The translations under genes and the position numbers were made by a program. Below are positions 6,191 to 15,544 of a DNA stretch of 64,000 bases, one piece after another. Numbering within the stretch: position 1 is the first letter of the stretch; every line of letters begins with the position of its first letter. The notes under the pieces were generated by a model. The model saw only the letters and a program-made list of their open reading frames with translations. It made no database searches and was not told the DNA's origin. Where the stretch lies: positions 1-64,000 of the forward strand of contig NZ_JXJW01000015.1 of assembly GCF_002441695.1 (NCBI RefSeq). Direction: 5' to 3'. The stretch comes from Pseudolactococcus piscium. Lineage in GTDB: Bacteria; Bacillota; Bacilli; Lactobacillales; Streptococcaceae.

Positions 6191-7258
6191 ATGGCAAACA
6201 AAATCACAGAGGTGACAAAAGAATCTTGGGTACTCTCAACATTTCCAGAGTGGGGGACTTATCTCAACGAAGAAATCGAGGCAACAGTCGTCAAGCCAGC
6301 TACAGTATCCATTTGGTGGTTGGGCTGTACGGGCATTTGGTTGAAATCTGAAGGGGGCACCAATATCCTTTGTGATCTCTGGTGCGGGACTGGTAAACGG
6401 ACACATGGCAGCGGACAGATGGTAAAAGGCCATCAGATGATGCGCATGAGTGGGGCCCTGAAACAACAACCCAATTTGCGGACCCAACCCTTTGTCATTG
6501 ATCCATTTGCAGTAAAAGATATTGATGCTTTAGTGGTGACGCATATACATTCTGATCACTTAGATATCAATACGGCAGCGGCAGTTAACAGCAACTGTCC
6601 AGATGCTAAATTTATCGGCCCACAAGAAGTGGTGAATATCTGGCTAAAATGGGGTGTTCCAGCTGATAAAACGATTGTTGTCCATCCTGGAGATGAAGTT
6701 GAAATTGGAGATGTCACACTCTTAGCACTTGAGGCCTTTGACAGGACTGTCTTGGTGACTGAACCTGATCCTGAGGTGATCCTAAAAGATAAAATGCCAC
6801 AGGATATGAACGAGCTTGCCGTCAACTATCTTTTCCAAACAACTGGTGGTAATGTCTATCATGCTGGGGATTCTCATTATTCCAACCTATTCGCAAAGCA
6901 CGGAAATGAGCATAAAATAGATGTTTGTTTAGGCGCATATGGTGAAAATCCACGTGGTATCACGGATAAGGTCACTTCAGTAGATATGTTGCGGATGGCA
7001 GAAGCGCTAAATGCTAAAGTTGTGATTCCGGTGCATTATGATATTTGGGCAAACTTCATGGCTGATCCTAAAGAAATCACAGCAATTTGGCAATTTAAAA
7101 AAGATCGCCTAAACTATCAGTTCAAACCGTTTATCTGGCAAGTTGGTGGTAAGTTCACCTACCCAGATGACAAAGATCGTTTGGAGTTCAACTTTGATCG
7201 TGGCTTTGATGATGTCTTTGCAATCGATAATGACACACCATTCCCATCATTCTTATAA
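6191..7258 (+). CDS. ulaG: L-ascorbate-6-phosphate lactonase
   Basis: UlaG hydrolyses L-ascorbate 6-phosphate to 3-keto-L-gulonate 6-phosphate, the first step after PTS uptake. The 355-aa protein has the metallo-beta-lactamase fold: the metal motif T-H-I-H-S-D-H (His118, His120, Asp122, His123), a later H-A-G-D-S-H and a V-I-P-V-H-Y near residue 290. Length equals the known family. The ATG at 6191, with an AAAAGGAG site, is preferred over the in-frame GTG-type start 24 bases upstream. It is the first gene of the operon and is followed at 18 bases by the EIIA gene, unlike in E. coli, where ulaG is a separate unit. Confidence 0.95.
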   Translation: MANKITEVTKESWVLSTFPEWGTYLNEEIEATVVKPATVSIWWLGCTGIWLKSEGGTNILCDLWCGTGKRTHGSGQMVKGHQMMRMSGALKQQPNLRTQPFVIDPFAVKDIDALVVTHIHSDHLDINTAAAVNSNCPDAKFIGPQEVVNIWLKWGVPADKTIVVHPGDEVEIGDVTLLALEAFDRTVLVTEPDPEVILKDKMPQDMNELAVNYLFQTTGGNVYHAGDSHYSNLFAKHGNEHKIDVCLGAYGENPRGITDKVTSVDMLRMAEALNAKVVIPVHYDIWANFMADPKEITAIWQFKKDRLNYQFKPFIWQVGGKFTYPDDKDRLEFNFDRGFDDVFAIDNDTPFPSFL

Positions 7259-7276
7259 GTAAGGAGAGGTAGACGT

Positions 7277-7741
7277 ATGGCACAACTAGAGATGCTTAGG
7301 TATTTGCATGATCACGATTTGGTCAGAATTTCTGATAGACAACCTGAAAACTGGGAAGAAGCGATTCGGATATCCTGTGAAAATCTGATCGATAAAGGAA
7401 TTATAAATGAGACGTATAGGGAAGAAGTAGTAGCGGCTGTTCATAACTATGGCCCATACATCGTGATTGTACCAGGTGTTGCCATGCCACACTCGACTGA
7501 TAAAAGTTCTGGTGTTTTTGGTACAGCAATTAGTTTCACAAAATTTAAAGAAAAAATTTATTTTGAAGCTGGTAATGAAGAAAAGCAAGCTACCCTATTT
7601 TTTACACTAGCTGCAAAAAATCCAGATGAACATATGACAAATATCGCCAATCTATCCGATTTACTGATGACGGATGGGGTGATTGAAGCGCTTGACAAGA
7701 TCACCTCTATTTCTGACTTTGAAAGCTTGCTCCAAACGTAG
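7277..7741 (+). CDS. ulaC: PTS ascorbate-specific EIIA component
   Basis: This 154-aa cytosolic protein belongs to the mannitol/fructose-type EIIA domain (PTS_EIIA_2). The phospho-acceptor is His72 in V-A-M-P-H-S-T. It takes the phosphoryl group from HPr and passes it to the EIIB encoded at 9303. A ribosome site (AAGGAGAGG) lies before ATG 7277. It is encoded between the lactonase and the membrane component, so the three transporter parts are separate proteins here. Confidence 0.92.
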   Translation: MAQLEMLRYLHDHDLVRISDRQPENWEEAIRISCENLIDKGIINETYREEVVAAVHNYGPYIVIVPGVAMPHSTDKSSGVFGTAISFTKFKEKIYFEAGNEEKQATLFFTLAAKNPDEHMTNIANLSDLLMTDGVIEALDKITSISDFESLLQT

Positions 7742-7796
7742 TTGACTAGTAGGCTAGTGCATTTAATGTTCACTAGCCATTAAGGAGAATCGTAAC

Positions 7797-9257
7797 ATGG
7801 AAAATGTATTTGCTGTAATCATGGTCGTATGGGATTTCTTTGCCAAGAATATCCTAACACAACCTGCTTATTTTATCGGTGTGATTGTGCTAATCGGGTA
7901 TATCTTGTTGAAGAAACCTTGGTATGAGTGTTTAGCTGGTTTTTTGAAGGCGACAGTTGGCTACTTCATCTTAACAGTAGGATCGGGTGGCTTGGTGAAT
8001 AACTTTCGGCCCATTCTGGCTGGATTAAAAGACCGGTTCAACTTAGCTGCGACAGTAATTGATCCTTATTTTGGACAAAATGCCATCGATGCAGGGATTA
8101 TGGAAACATTCGGTCGTACATTTGGCGATGTTATGATTTTACTTTTGATCGCATTTATCGCAAATATTGTGCTAGTGAGATTTCAGAAATATACAAAAAT
8201 GCGAGCTGTGTTTACAACAGGTAATGTGCAGGTGCAACAAGCAGCGACAGCTTTCTGGCTAATTTTATTTTGCTTCCCTAACTTGGGACGCGTTGAAATA
8301 TTAGCCGTTATGGGACTTATCTTAGGCCTATATTGGGCTGTCGGGTCAAATCTGACAGTTGGCTATACGCAAGAACTAACAGAAGGGGCAGGCTTTGCTG
8401 TCGCCCACCAACAAGTCTTTGGGATTGCGATTGTATCAGCGATTGCTGAGAAATTTAAATCTAAAAAGTCTAAGAAAATCGAAGATATCGAGTTGCCAGG
8501 TTTTCTCTCTATTTTTAATGAAAATATGGTTGCGACAGCGATTCTCATGTTATTCTTCTTTGGGATTATTATGACCGTTTTGGGTAAAGGCTATTTTGTA
8601 GATCATAAGATTATTTTACCCACACAAAATTTCTTCTTCTACATTATGACGACCTCCCTACAGTTTGCGGTCAATCTAGCCATTCTACAACTTGGTGTTA
8701 GAACCTTCGTATCAGAGTTGACAGAGAGTTTCACAGGGATTTCAAATACCTTGTTACCAGGTGCTGTGCCAGGGATAGACGTTGCTGCAACCTTTGCTTT
8801 TGGCTCACCAAATGCGGTCACGATTGGCTTCTTGTTTGGTGCCTTAGGTCAATTTTTAACGATTGGTCTCTTGATTTTACTCAAATCACCGACGGTCATC
8901 ATTGCAGGCTTTATTCCCCTCTTCTTTGACAATGCAGCATTTGCTGTCTATGCCAATAACCGTGGTGGGATAAAAGCAGCCTGTATTTTACCATTTCTGT
9001 CAGGGATCATTCAAGTAGGAGGCTCGGCCTTGATTGCGACATGGGTCGGTTTATCAAAATATGGTGGCTATATTGGCATGTTTGACTGGGCGACGGTGTG
9101 GCCAGGCTTTACGGTGATTATGAAATTCCTAGGCTACTTTGGGATTGCGGTCGTTGTCCTCATCTTAGTTGTGATTCCACAATTGCAGTATAAAAAAGAC
9201 CCAGATGGCTATTTCTTAGTCGTTGAAGATTATGATGCCTACGCTGCGCGTAAGTAA
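7797..9257 (+). CDS. ulaA: PTS ascorbate-specific EIIC membrane component
   Basis: A 486-aa integral membrane protein with about ten hydrophobic segments, the first starting at residue 20. It matches the SgaT/UlaA EIIC family: G-F-L-K-A-T-V-G-Y-F-I near residue 50, F-P-N-L-G-R-V-E near 160, and a C-terminal segment ending with charged DPDGYFLVVEDYDAY. It imports L-ascorbate coupled to phosphorylation by EIIA and EIIB. The ATG follows AAGGAG by about eight bases. Length is close to the E. coli protein (465 aa). Confidence 0.95.
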   Translation: MENVFAVIMVVWDFFAKNILTQPAYFIGVIVLIGYILLKKPWYECLAGFLKATVGYFILTVGSGGLVNNFRPILAGLKDRFNLAATVIDPYFGQNAIDAGIMETFGRTFGDVMILLLIAFIANIVLVRFQKYTKMRAVFTTGNVQVQQAATAFWLILFCFPNLGRVEILAVMGLILGLYWAVGSNLTVGYTQELTEGAGFAVAHQQVFGIAIVSAIAEKFKSKKSKKIEDIELPGFLSIFNENMVATAILMLFFFGIIMTVLGKGYFVDHKIILPTQNFFFYIMTTSLQFAVNLAILQLGVRTFVSELTESFTGISNTLLPGAVPGIDVAATFAFGSPNAVTIGFLFGALGQFLTIGLLILLKSPTVIIAGFIPLFFDNAAFAVYANNRGGIKAACILPFLSGIIQVGGSALIATWVGLSKYGGYIGMFDWATVWPGFTVIMKFLGYFGIAVVVLILVVIPQLQYKKDPDGYFLVVEDYDAYAARK

Positions 9258-9302
9258 CCTCTAGTAAGTGAAAAAGTGTCAGGATAATAAAAGGAGAATA
9301 AA

Positions 9303-9602
9303 ATGAGAGTATTAGTATCATGTGCCAATGGATCAGGAACAAGTTTGATGATGAAACGTAGTGTTGAAACGGCAATGAAGACCTTAGGCATCAAAATTAC
9401 AAGTATCCATCACTGTTCTATTTCAGAAGGAAAAGGCCAAGCGGCCAATTATGATGTTGTCTTTACCCCCTTGAATTTTGTGAAGATGTTTGACGGTGCA
9501 AAGGCAAAAGGGATTACGATTGTCGGTGTCAAAAATGTCATGAGTGCCAAAGAGATTCAAGAACGGATTGAAACTGAAACAGACTTGACGACACGTGGAT
9601 AG
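9303..9602 (+). CDS. ulaB: PTS ascorbate-specific EIIB component
   Basis: The 99-aa protein has the PTS_IIB lactose/ascorbate-type fold. The phosphorylated cysteine is Cys7 in V-S-C-A-N-G-S-G-T-S, at the end of the first beta strand. It passes the phosphoryl group from EIIA to the incoming ascorbate on EIIC. It begins 45 bases after ulaA, with AAGGAG before the ATG, and ends nine bases before ulaD. Confidence 0.93.
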   Translation: MRVLVSCANGSGTSLMMKRSVETAMKTLGIKITSIHHCSISEGKGQAANYDVVFTPLNFVKMFDGAKAKGITIVGVKNVMSAKEIQERIETETDLTTRG

Positions 9603-9611
9603 GAGACCAAT

Positions 9612-10253
9612 ATGACAAGACCAAATTTACAGGTTGCCTTGGATCATTCAGATCTACCAAGTGCGATCAAGGCGATAAAAACTGTCGGTGATATCGTTGA
9701 TATTATCGAGGTAGGAACGATTTTAATCCTCCAAGCAGGAGATCAGGCTGTTCGCTGTATTCGTGCCATGTATCCAGACAAGACGATCGTTGCCGATACA
9801 AAATGTGCGGATGCAGGTGGTACCGTCGCCGAAAATGTTCAGAAGGCTGGTGCGGATTGGACGACAGTCATTTGCTGCGCAACGATTCCGACCATGAAGG
9901 CAGCAGCTGAAAGAATCGAAGCAGTACAAGTGGAACTATATGGTGATTGGACGTATGCGCAAGCACAACTCTGGCTAGCTGCTGGCATTAAGCAAGTCAT
10001 TTACCATCAGAGCCGTGATGCCCTTTTAGCTGGGGAGACCTGGGGTGAAAAAGATCTAGCCAAGATTCAAAAGTTAATCGATATGGGCTTTCAGGTCTCA
10101 GTAACAGGTGGCTTGGACGTGGATACTTTGAAATTGTTTAAAGGGATGGCTGTCTATACCTTCATAACTGGCAGAGGGATTACCGCAGCACAAGACCCAG
10201 CACAGGCAGCAACAGCCTTCCTAGATGAGATAAAAGCGATTTGGGAGGCCTGA
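9612..10253 (+). CDS. ulaD: 3-keto-L-gulonate-6-phosphate decarboxylase
   Basis: UlaD converts 3-keto-L-gulonate 6-phosphate to L-xylulose 5-phosphate and CO2, using Mg2+. The 213-aa protein is a TIM barrel of the orotidine-phosphate decarboxylase suprafamily: L-Q-V-A-L-D-H at strand 1, I-E-V-G-T at strand 2, V-A-D-T-K-x-x-D-A-G-G (the D-x-K-x-x-D catalytic motif) at strand 3 and V-T-G-G-L near the phosphate site. The start has GGAG nine bases upstream. It sits in the middle of the operon, one base from ulaE. Confidence 0.95.
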   Translation: MTRPNLQVALDHSDLPSAIKAIKTVGDIVDIIEVGTILILQAGDQAVRCIRAMYPDKTIVADTKCADAGGTVAENVQKAGADWTTVICCATIPTMKAAAERIEAVQVELYGDWTYAQAQLWLAAGIKQVIYHQSRDALLAGETWGEKDLAKIQKLIDMGFQVSVTGGLDVDTLKLFKGMAVYTFITGRGITAAQDPAQAATAFLDEIKAIWEA

Positions 10254-10254
10254 T

Positions 10255-11103
10255 ATGTTAGGACTTTATGAAAAAGCATTACCCAAAGACATCTCCTGGT
10301 ATGAGCGACTTCGCTTGGCAAAGACCTTAGGTTTTGACTTTGTTGAACTATCTATCGACGAGACAGATGCGCGACTTGCTAGATTAGACTGGACAAAAGC
10401 CCAAAGAAAAGAGATACGTGATGCCAGCTTTGACTTAGACATGCCCATACTATCGATGTGCTTGTCTGCACACCGCAGGTATCCTCTGGGCTCATCTGAG
10501 CTGAGTAAGCAAGCGCATGGCCTTGACATCATGCAAAAAGCAGTTGACTTGGCAGTCGATTTAGGGATAAGGTCTATCCAACTTGCTGGCTACGATGTGT
10601 ATTATGAAGCCAAATCAATCGGCACACGACATAGCTTTATCGAAAACCTAAAAAAATGTGTGGCAATCGCTGCCAATAAATCAGTTGTGCTGTCGATTGA
10701 AATCATGGATGACCCCTTCATGAATTCTATCTCTAAATTTTATGAGATTAAGTCGCAAATCCCATCCCCTTATTTGCAGGTCTATCCGGATCTGGGTAAT
10801 CTATCTGCATGGCCTGAAAATCAAGTCGGGCATGAACTAGAAAAAGGGATTGGTGCCATCAGCCAAATTCATCTCAAAGACACACTTGCAGTCACGGATC
10901 AGTTTTCGGGTCAGTTCAAAAATGTTGCCTTTGGCGCAGGCTGTGTTGATTTTATCGGCTGTTTAAAGACATTAAAACGCTTGAACTACTCAGGATCATT
11001 TGTCATGGAGATGTGGAGTGAGACGAGTGAGCAGCCGCTAATTGAAATCGAAAAAGCAAAGGCTGTTGTGTTACCATTTTTAAAGGAGGCAGGTTATGCT
11101 TAA
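10255..11103 (+). CDS. ulaE: L-xylulose/L-ribulose-5-phosphate 3-epimerase
   Basis: UlaE interconverts L-xylulose 5-phosphate and L-ribulose 5-phosphate. The 282-aa protein is an AP-endonuclease-type TIM barrel with F-V-E-L-S-I-D-E near residue 30, L-S-M-C-L-S-A-H-R-R-Y-P-L-G around 62-75, I-Q-L-A-G-Y-D-V-Y and E-I-M-D, the usual metal and substrate residues of the family (E, D, H, E). It overlaps ulaF by eight bases, which suggests coupled translation. Confidence 0.94.
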   Translation: MLGLYEKALPKDISWYERLRLAKTLGFDFVELSIDETDARLARLDWTKAQRKEIRDASFDLDMPILSMCLSAHRRYPLGSSELSKQAHGLDIMQKAVDLAVDLGIRSIQLAGYDVYYEAKSIGTRHSFIENLKKCVAIAANKSVVLSIEIMDDPFMNSISKFYEIKSQIPSPYLQVYPDLGNLSAWPENQVGHELEKGIGAISQIHLKDTLAVTDQFSGQFKNVAFGAGCVDFIGCLKTLKRLNYSGSFVMEMWSETSEQPLIEIEKAKAVVLPFLKEAGYA

Positions 11104-11827
11104 ACAGTTGTCTGAGCTTGATGCCAAAGTCTTGTCTGATATGAAACAACGCGTCTGGCAAGCTAATTTAGCACTAGCAAAAGCGGGATTAGTTGTCCTA
11201 ACATGGGGTAATGCGAGTGAAATTAATCGTGAGCTAGGGCTTATCGTCATCAAGCCGAGTGGTGTCCCCTATGAGACGATGACAGCTGATCAGATGGTTG
11301 TGACAGATTTGGCAGGCAACTTACTCGATCAAGACTCACTCAGACCATCATCGGATCTACCGACGCATGTCTATCTATACCAACACTTCACAGAGGTCAG
11401 TGGGATTGTCCATACCCATTCTAAATATGCCGTGATGTGGGCCCAGTCGGGGAGAAATATCCCACCCTACGGGACAACCCATGCCGATACATTTTATGGG
11501 CCAATTCCCTGCACACGCCAATTGACTCAATCAGAAGTTGAGGCAGCCTATGAGCGAGATACGGGTAAGGTCATTGTCGAGTGCTTTGAAAAGAATGCCC
11601 TTGATCCGCTTGCCGTACCAGGTGTCCTAACCATCGGTCATGGCCCATTTACTTGGGGAGCAACCGTATCAAAAGCGGTCGAGAATGCAGTTGTGTTAGA
11701 TGAAGTCGCCCACATGGCGCTGTTTACGGAACTGCTTAACAACGATCGTCCTGTCTTACCGAGCTATATGTTAGATAAGCATTATTTTAGAAAACATGGG
11801 GCCAATGCCTATTACGGGCAAAAGTGA
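11096..11827 (+). CDS. ulaF: L-ribulose-5-phosphate 4-epimerase
   Basis: UlaF makes D-xylulose 5-phosphate, which feeds the pentose phosphate or phosphoketolase route. The 243-aa protein is a class II aldolase-type enzyme with G-N-A-S-E-I-N near residue 38, K-P-S-G-V-P-Y, S-S-D-L-P-T-H, the zinc pair H-T-H (from G-I-V-H-T-H-S-K-Y-A) and a later H-M-A. It is closest to the AraD/UlaF/SgbE family. It is the last gene of the operon, with a hairpin terminator about 80 bases downstream. Confidence 0.94.
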   Translation: MLKQLSELDAKVLSDMKQRVWQANLALAKAGLVVLTWGNASEINRELGLIVIKPSGVPYETMTADQMVVTDLAGNLLDQDSLRPSSDLPTHVYLYQHFTEVSGIVHTHSKYAVMWAQSGRNIPPYGTTHADTFYGPIPCTRQLTQSEVEAAYERDTGKVIVECFEKNALDPLAVPGVLTIGHGPFTWGATVSKAVENAVVLDEVAHMALFTELLNNDRPVLPSYMLDKHYFRKHGANAYYGQK

Positions 11828-11905
11828 GTGAATCGCCCTGTTAAAGCCTGTCTCATATTTTTGAGGTGGTTGGGGTAAGTCGCGTGTTGTCGTGTTTCCT
11901 ATTAT

Positions 11906-11945
11906 AAATCGTAACGTGAGGCGCCTGCCTTGCTTACGATTTTTT
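11906..11945 (+). terminator. Terminator of the ula operon
   Basis: AAATCGTAA (11906-11914) pairs with TTACGATTT ending in a T run (11934-11945), with a GC-rich loop. Confidence 0.75.
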
Positions 11946-12012
11946 GTTTTAATCAGCTAGGAGTTGGTTGATAAGCACTAATCAGCTACCTACTCGTCAT
12001 GGCTAGCTACCA

Positions 12013-12062
12013 TCACAAAAAGTTAAAATGCGGTCACAAAATCAATTTGTAAAGCGCTTACA
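12013..12062 (+). promoter_or_regulatory. lacZ control region: shared motif and cre
   Basis: TCACAAAAAGTTAAA (12013-12027) is repeated exactly before the sugar-ABC operon (15441-15455). A TCACAAAA half follows at 12034. A cre-like site, GTAAAGCGCTTACA (12049-12062, part of a near-palindrome), lies about 50 bases before the start. The AraC regulator encoded at 20728 is a natural candidate for the shared motif; the cre implies glucose repression. Confidence 0.65.
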
Positions 12063-12111
12063 TTTCATGTAGAATGAGAGGAGTAGTAAAAATAGGGTGA
12101 GGAGAACTAAG

Positions 12112-15100
12112 ATGAAAAATAAAGGACTTACAGCTGATTTAGCGTGGCTGAGTGACCAGGAAATATATCAAGTGAATCGCATAGCCGCGCATTCTGATCA
12201 CACATATTATGAAGCAGATGAGGATACAGCAAGTGATGCCATGAAGTTGACTCAGTCTCTGAATGGCACTTGGCAATTTCATTATGCAGAAACTGTTGCC
12301 TTAAGACCTGTAGGATTTGAAACTGTCACCTACGATATCTCTAGATTTGATCATATTAAGGTGCCTGGTCATATTCAGCTGCAAGGCGATGGTAAATTTT
12401 GTCATCCCCATTATGTCAATACCATGTATCCCTGGGACGGCGCCGAAGCGCTCAGACCCCCTCATATTCCAACCCACTATAATCCAGTTGGGAGTTATGT
12501 CAAGACCTTTGAGGTGGGCAAAGATTTGGCTAACAAGCCAACATTCATTTCCTTTCAAGGTGTTGAGACCGCTTTTTATGTTTGGCTAAACGGTCAATTT
12601 ATTGGCTATGCAGAAGACTCTTTTACACCCAGTGAATTTGAGCTAACAGATTATTTGCAGGCTGGTGAGAATAAATTAGCTGTACAAGTCTTTCGCTTCT
12701 CTTCGGCTAGTTATCTAGAGGATCAGGATTTTTGGCGCTTTTCTGGTATTTTTCGAGAGGTCTACCTGTATGCAAAACCAGCTAGCCATGTCCGCGATTT
12801 GTTTGTTAAAACTGATTTAACATCGGATTTTAAGTCAGCATTCCTAACTGTAGACTTGGATTTGGAAGGGGATTATGACACGCAAGTTACTTTGCGCTTA
12901 ACACGCGCCGGGGAAACCATAGCTCAAACTGACCCACAAGCATCCGATGCTAAACTTAGCCTATCTTTGTCTGTAGCTGATGTGGCGCTTTGGTCGGCAG
13001 AAGTCCCAAATTTATATACCTTATTTGTTGCTATTTCAAAGGCTGGTCGTTTGGTTGAGACAGCAAAAACACAAGTTGGCTTCCGTAAGTTTGAGTTAAA
13101 AAATAAGCTGATGACCTTAAATGGCAAGCGGCTTGTTTTTAAAGGCATCAACCGCCATGAGTTTTCAGCTAGAACTGGCCGGGCAATTACCGAAGCAGAC
13201 ATGCTTTGGGATATCAGGTTTTTAAAACAACATAATCTAAATGCAGTCAGAACAAGTCATTATCCAAACCAATCACTCTGGTATAAGCTATGTGATAGAT
13301 ACGGTATTTATCTCATAGATGAAGCTAACCTGGAATCTCATGGCTCTTGGCAAAAGATGGGGGCATGTGAGCCGTCGTGGAACGTGCCGGGTAATGATAA
13401 AACATGGGCAGGTGCAGTGATGGACCGGGCAGAGTCAATGCTTGCGCGTGACAAAAATCATCCCGCTATTCTGATTTGGTCATGTGGTAATGAATCTTAC
13501 GCAGGTCAAGTGATTCAAGACATGAGTGACTATTTTAGACATGAGGATCCTTCTCGTTTGGTCCATTATGAAGGGGTCTTTTGGAATCGGGATTACGATG
13601 CGACAAGCGACATGGAGAGTCGCATGTATGCTAAAGCGGCTGAAATCGAGACCTATTTAGCAAATGATCCAGAAAAACCTTACATTTCCTGTGAGTATAT
13701 GCACGCCATGGGTAACTCACTTGGTGGTATGCGCAAGTACACTGATTTAGCTGATGCTTATCCCATGTATCAAGGTGGCTTTATCTGGGATTATGGCGAT
13801 CAAGCCTTGTATCGCAGATTACCAAATGGCAAAGAAGTCTTATCTTATGGTGGCGACTTCAATGACCGTGTGACAGATTATAATTTTTCAGGAAATGGGA
13901 TCGTATTTGCTGATCGCACCATCTCTCCCAAGGCACAAGAAGTGAAGTATCTATACCAAAATATCAGCATGACGATTCAGGGCACGTCGCTACATATTAA
14001 AAATGACCATCTGTTTGTGTCCACAAGTGACTTTGCTTGCGAGATGACGCTACTAAAAGATGGTCATGTCTGGCGGAAACAAAACCTGTCAGTTGCGGTC
14101 GCACCTGGGGATAGCCAAACCATCACCCTAGACTATGGTGACCTATCTGAAGTGCCAGAAGAAGTCGTAGTGCTGATTAGTTTTAGCTTGAAAGCAGCAA
14201 CGATTTGGGCAGAAGCAGGTCATGAAGTTGCCTTTGCTCAAGCAGTTATCAAGGAAAAAATCATGCCTAGCCTACTTTCGCCTACTGGCATGACAGTCGT
14301 CTATGGGGATGTTAATATCGGCGTACACGGTTCCGACTTTAGCGTCATCTTTTCAAAACTATCAGGTGGGATTGTCTCTTTAAAATACGGTGGAAAAGAG
14401 TTGATTACCACCCCACCAAAACCTTATTACTGGCGGGCAACCACGGATAATGATCGAGGGAATGGCCATGAGCGACGAAATGCTGCCTGGTTTGCTGCAA
14501 CGCTTGGGCAAGAGGCGGTAGCCACTTTTGGAGAGCTCGAAGTAGCCCCTGATATCATCGAAACACCGGCAGGGTATCAGTTTAGCTATACCTATCATTT
14601 AGCGATAATCGGGACGACTACTGAGGTGACTTACACAATCAAAGCAGACGGTGCTATTTTGGTTGACGTGCACTATCATGGCAAGACAGGTTTACCTGAA
14701 TTACCAGTCCTAGGCTTAAACTTTAAACTCTTAAGTGAATTTGATCAAGTTGCTTATTATGGGAAGGGTGAGGCTGAAAATTATATTGATCGATCTGATG
14801 GTGCCAAACTGGGTATCTATGAGACGACAGTGGAGGCAAACACAACACCTTATTTGGTACCACAAGAATGTGGTAACCATATGGCAACCCGTTGGCTAAC
14901 GGTTGCCAACCAGCAGGGGCAAGGACTTAAATTCAGTTATACTGGTCAAGCCTTTGAGCATGCTGTCTTGCCTGCCTCGCCTTTTGAATTCGAAAACGCA
15001 CAACATCAATTTGAATTACCACCTTTTAACTATACGCATGTCAATATTATCGGGCAACAAATGGGTGTAGGCGGTGATGACTCATGGGGCAGTCCTGTAT

Positions 15101-15165
15101 TAGCAGACTATACCATTGATTCAGCAAAAGACCTTATCTATCAATTTCTTATTTCACCACTCTAA
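12112..15165 (+). CDS. lacZ: Beta-galactosidase, GH2 family (LacZ type)
   Basis: Hydrolyses lactose and other beta-galactosides in the cytosol. The 1017-aa length and layout fit E. coli-type LacZ: jelly-roll (about 45-220), two immunoglobulin-like domains, a TIM barrel and a C-terminal beta-sandwich (Bgal small chain) from about 730. The acid/base is Glu461 in W-S-C-G-N-E-S, the nucleophile Glu528 in S-C-E-Y-M-H-A-M-G-N. The ATG at 12112 has GAGGAG upstream; the in-frame GTG at 12097 is too early. Expression is probably under cre and the motif at 12013. It stands alone before a terminator at 15287, next to a second beta-galactosidase gene in the same locus. Confidence 0.97.
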   Translation: MKNKGLTADLAWLSDQEIYQVNRIAAHSDHTYYEADEDTASDAMKLTQSLNGTWQFHYAETVALRPVGFETVTYDISRFDHIKVPGHIQLQGDGKFCHPHYVNTMYPWDGAEALRPPHIPTHYNPVGSYVKTFEVGKDLANKPTFISFQGVETAFYVWLNGQFIGYAEDSFTPSEFELTDYLQAGENKLAVQVFRFSSASYLEDQDFWRFSGIFREVYLYAKPASHVRDLFVKTDLTSDFKSAFLTVDLDLEGDYDTQVTLRLTRAGETIAQTDPQASDAKLSLSLSVADVALWSAEVPNLYTLFVAISKAGRLVETAKTQVGFRKFELKNKLMTLNGKRLVFKGINRHEFSARTGRAITEADMLWDIRFLKQHNLNAVRTSHYPNQSLWYKLCDRYGIYLIDEANLESHGSWQKMGACEPSWNVPGNDKTWAGAVMDRAESMLARDKNHPAILIWSCGNESYAGQVIQDMSDYFRHEDPSRLVHYEGVFWNRDYDATSDMESRMYAKAAEIETYLANDPEKPYISCEYMHAMGNSLGGMRKYTDLADAYPMYQGGFIWDYGDQALYRRLPNGKEVLSYGGDFNDRVTDYNFSGNGIVFADRTISPKAQEVKYLYQNISMTIQGTSLHIKNDHLFVSTSDFACEMTLLKDGHVWRKQNLSVAVAPGDSQTITLDYGDLSEVPEEVVVLISFSLKAATIWAEAGHEVAFAQAVIKEKIMPSLLSPTGMTVVYGDVNIGVHGSDFSVIFSKLSGGIVSLKYGGKELITTPPKPYYWRATTDNDRGNGHERRNAAWFAATLGQEAVATFGELEVAPDIIETPAGYQFSYTYHLAIIGTTTEVTYTIKADGAILVDVHYHGKTGLPELPVLGLNFKLLSEFDQVAYYGKGEAENYIDRSDGAKLGIYETTVEANTTPYLVPQECGNHMATRWLTVANQQGQGLKFSYTGQAFEHAVLPASPFEFENAQHQFELPPFNYTHVNIIGQQMGVGGDDSWGSPVLADYTIDSAKDLIYQFLISPL

Positions 15166-15286
15166 TCGCTACATTTTATCTTAGGTGAAGGATATCACAT
15201 AAAAATAAAATAATGTGGTAGTCGTTAAAGTCTTGAAGCGAAAGACTAGATTGCTAATGGGCCAATGCTAGATAGTGAATTGAGGC

Positions 15287-15320
15287 AAAGCCATCAACTG
15301 ACCGGTTGATGGCTTTGTTT
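15287..15320 (+). terminator. lacZ terminator
   Basis: AAAGCCATCAAC pairs with GTTGATGGCTTT around a short loop, followed by GTTTATTT. The rest of the 15166-15544 spacer holds only the motif and cre described separately and a few short hairpins. Confidence 0.8.
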
Positions 15321-15440
15321 ATTTACTTACAATGATACGCTTAGTGTGACAGTAGGCGCTCAGGTATCCTGACTTAGGTAAGCCTGTATTAAGTAACGAA
15401 TTCAATATTAAAAGGAATGAAACAATTAATTGGTATGATG

Positions 15441-15488
15441 TCACAAAAAGTTAAATAAAAGATAAAAAAGATGAAGTAAGCGCTTTCT
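15441..15488 (+). promoter_or_regulatory. Sugar-ABC operon control region: shared motif and cre
   Basis: TCACAAAAAGTTAAA (15441-15455) is identical to the lacZ copy. It is followed 19 bases later by a strong cre, AGTAAGCGCTTTCT (15475-15488, 13 of 14). In both promoters the cre lies about 20 bases downstream of the motif, suggesting a fixed activator-plus-CcpA architecture. Confidence 0.65.
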
Positions 15489-15544
15489 TAGTGTGTTAAG
15501 ATTAATCTATAGAAGCAATAAAAAAATTACAAGGAGACTTGATT

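Noticed and set aside
6236-6487. Open reverse frame inside ulaG
   Set aside because: Fully antisense to a conserved enzyme with no ribosome site; the protein has no recognisable features.
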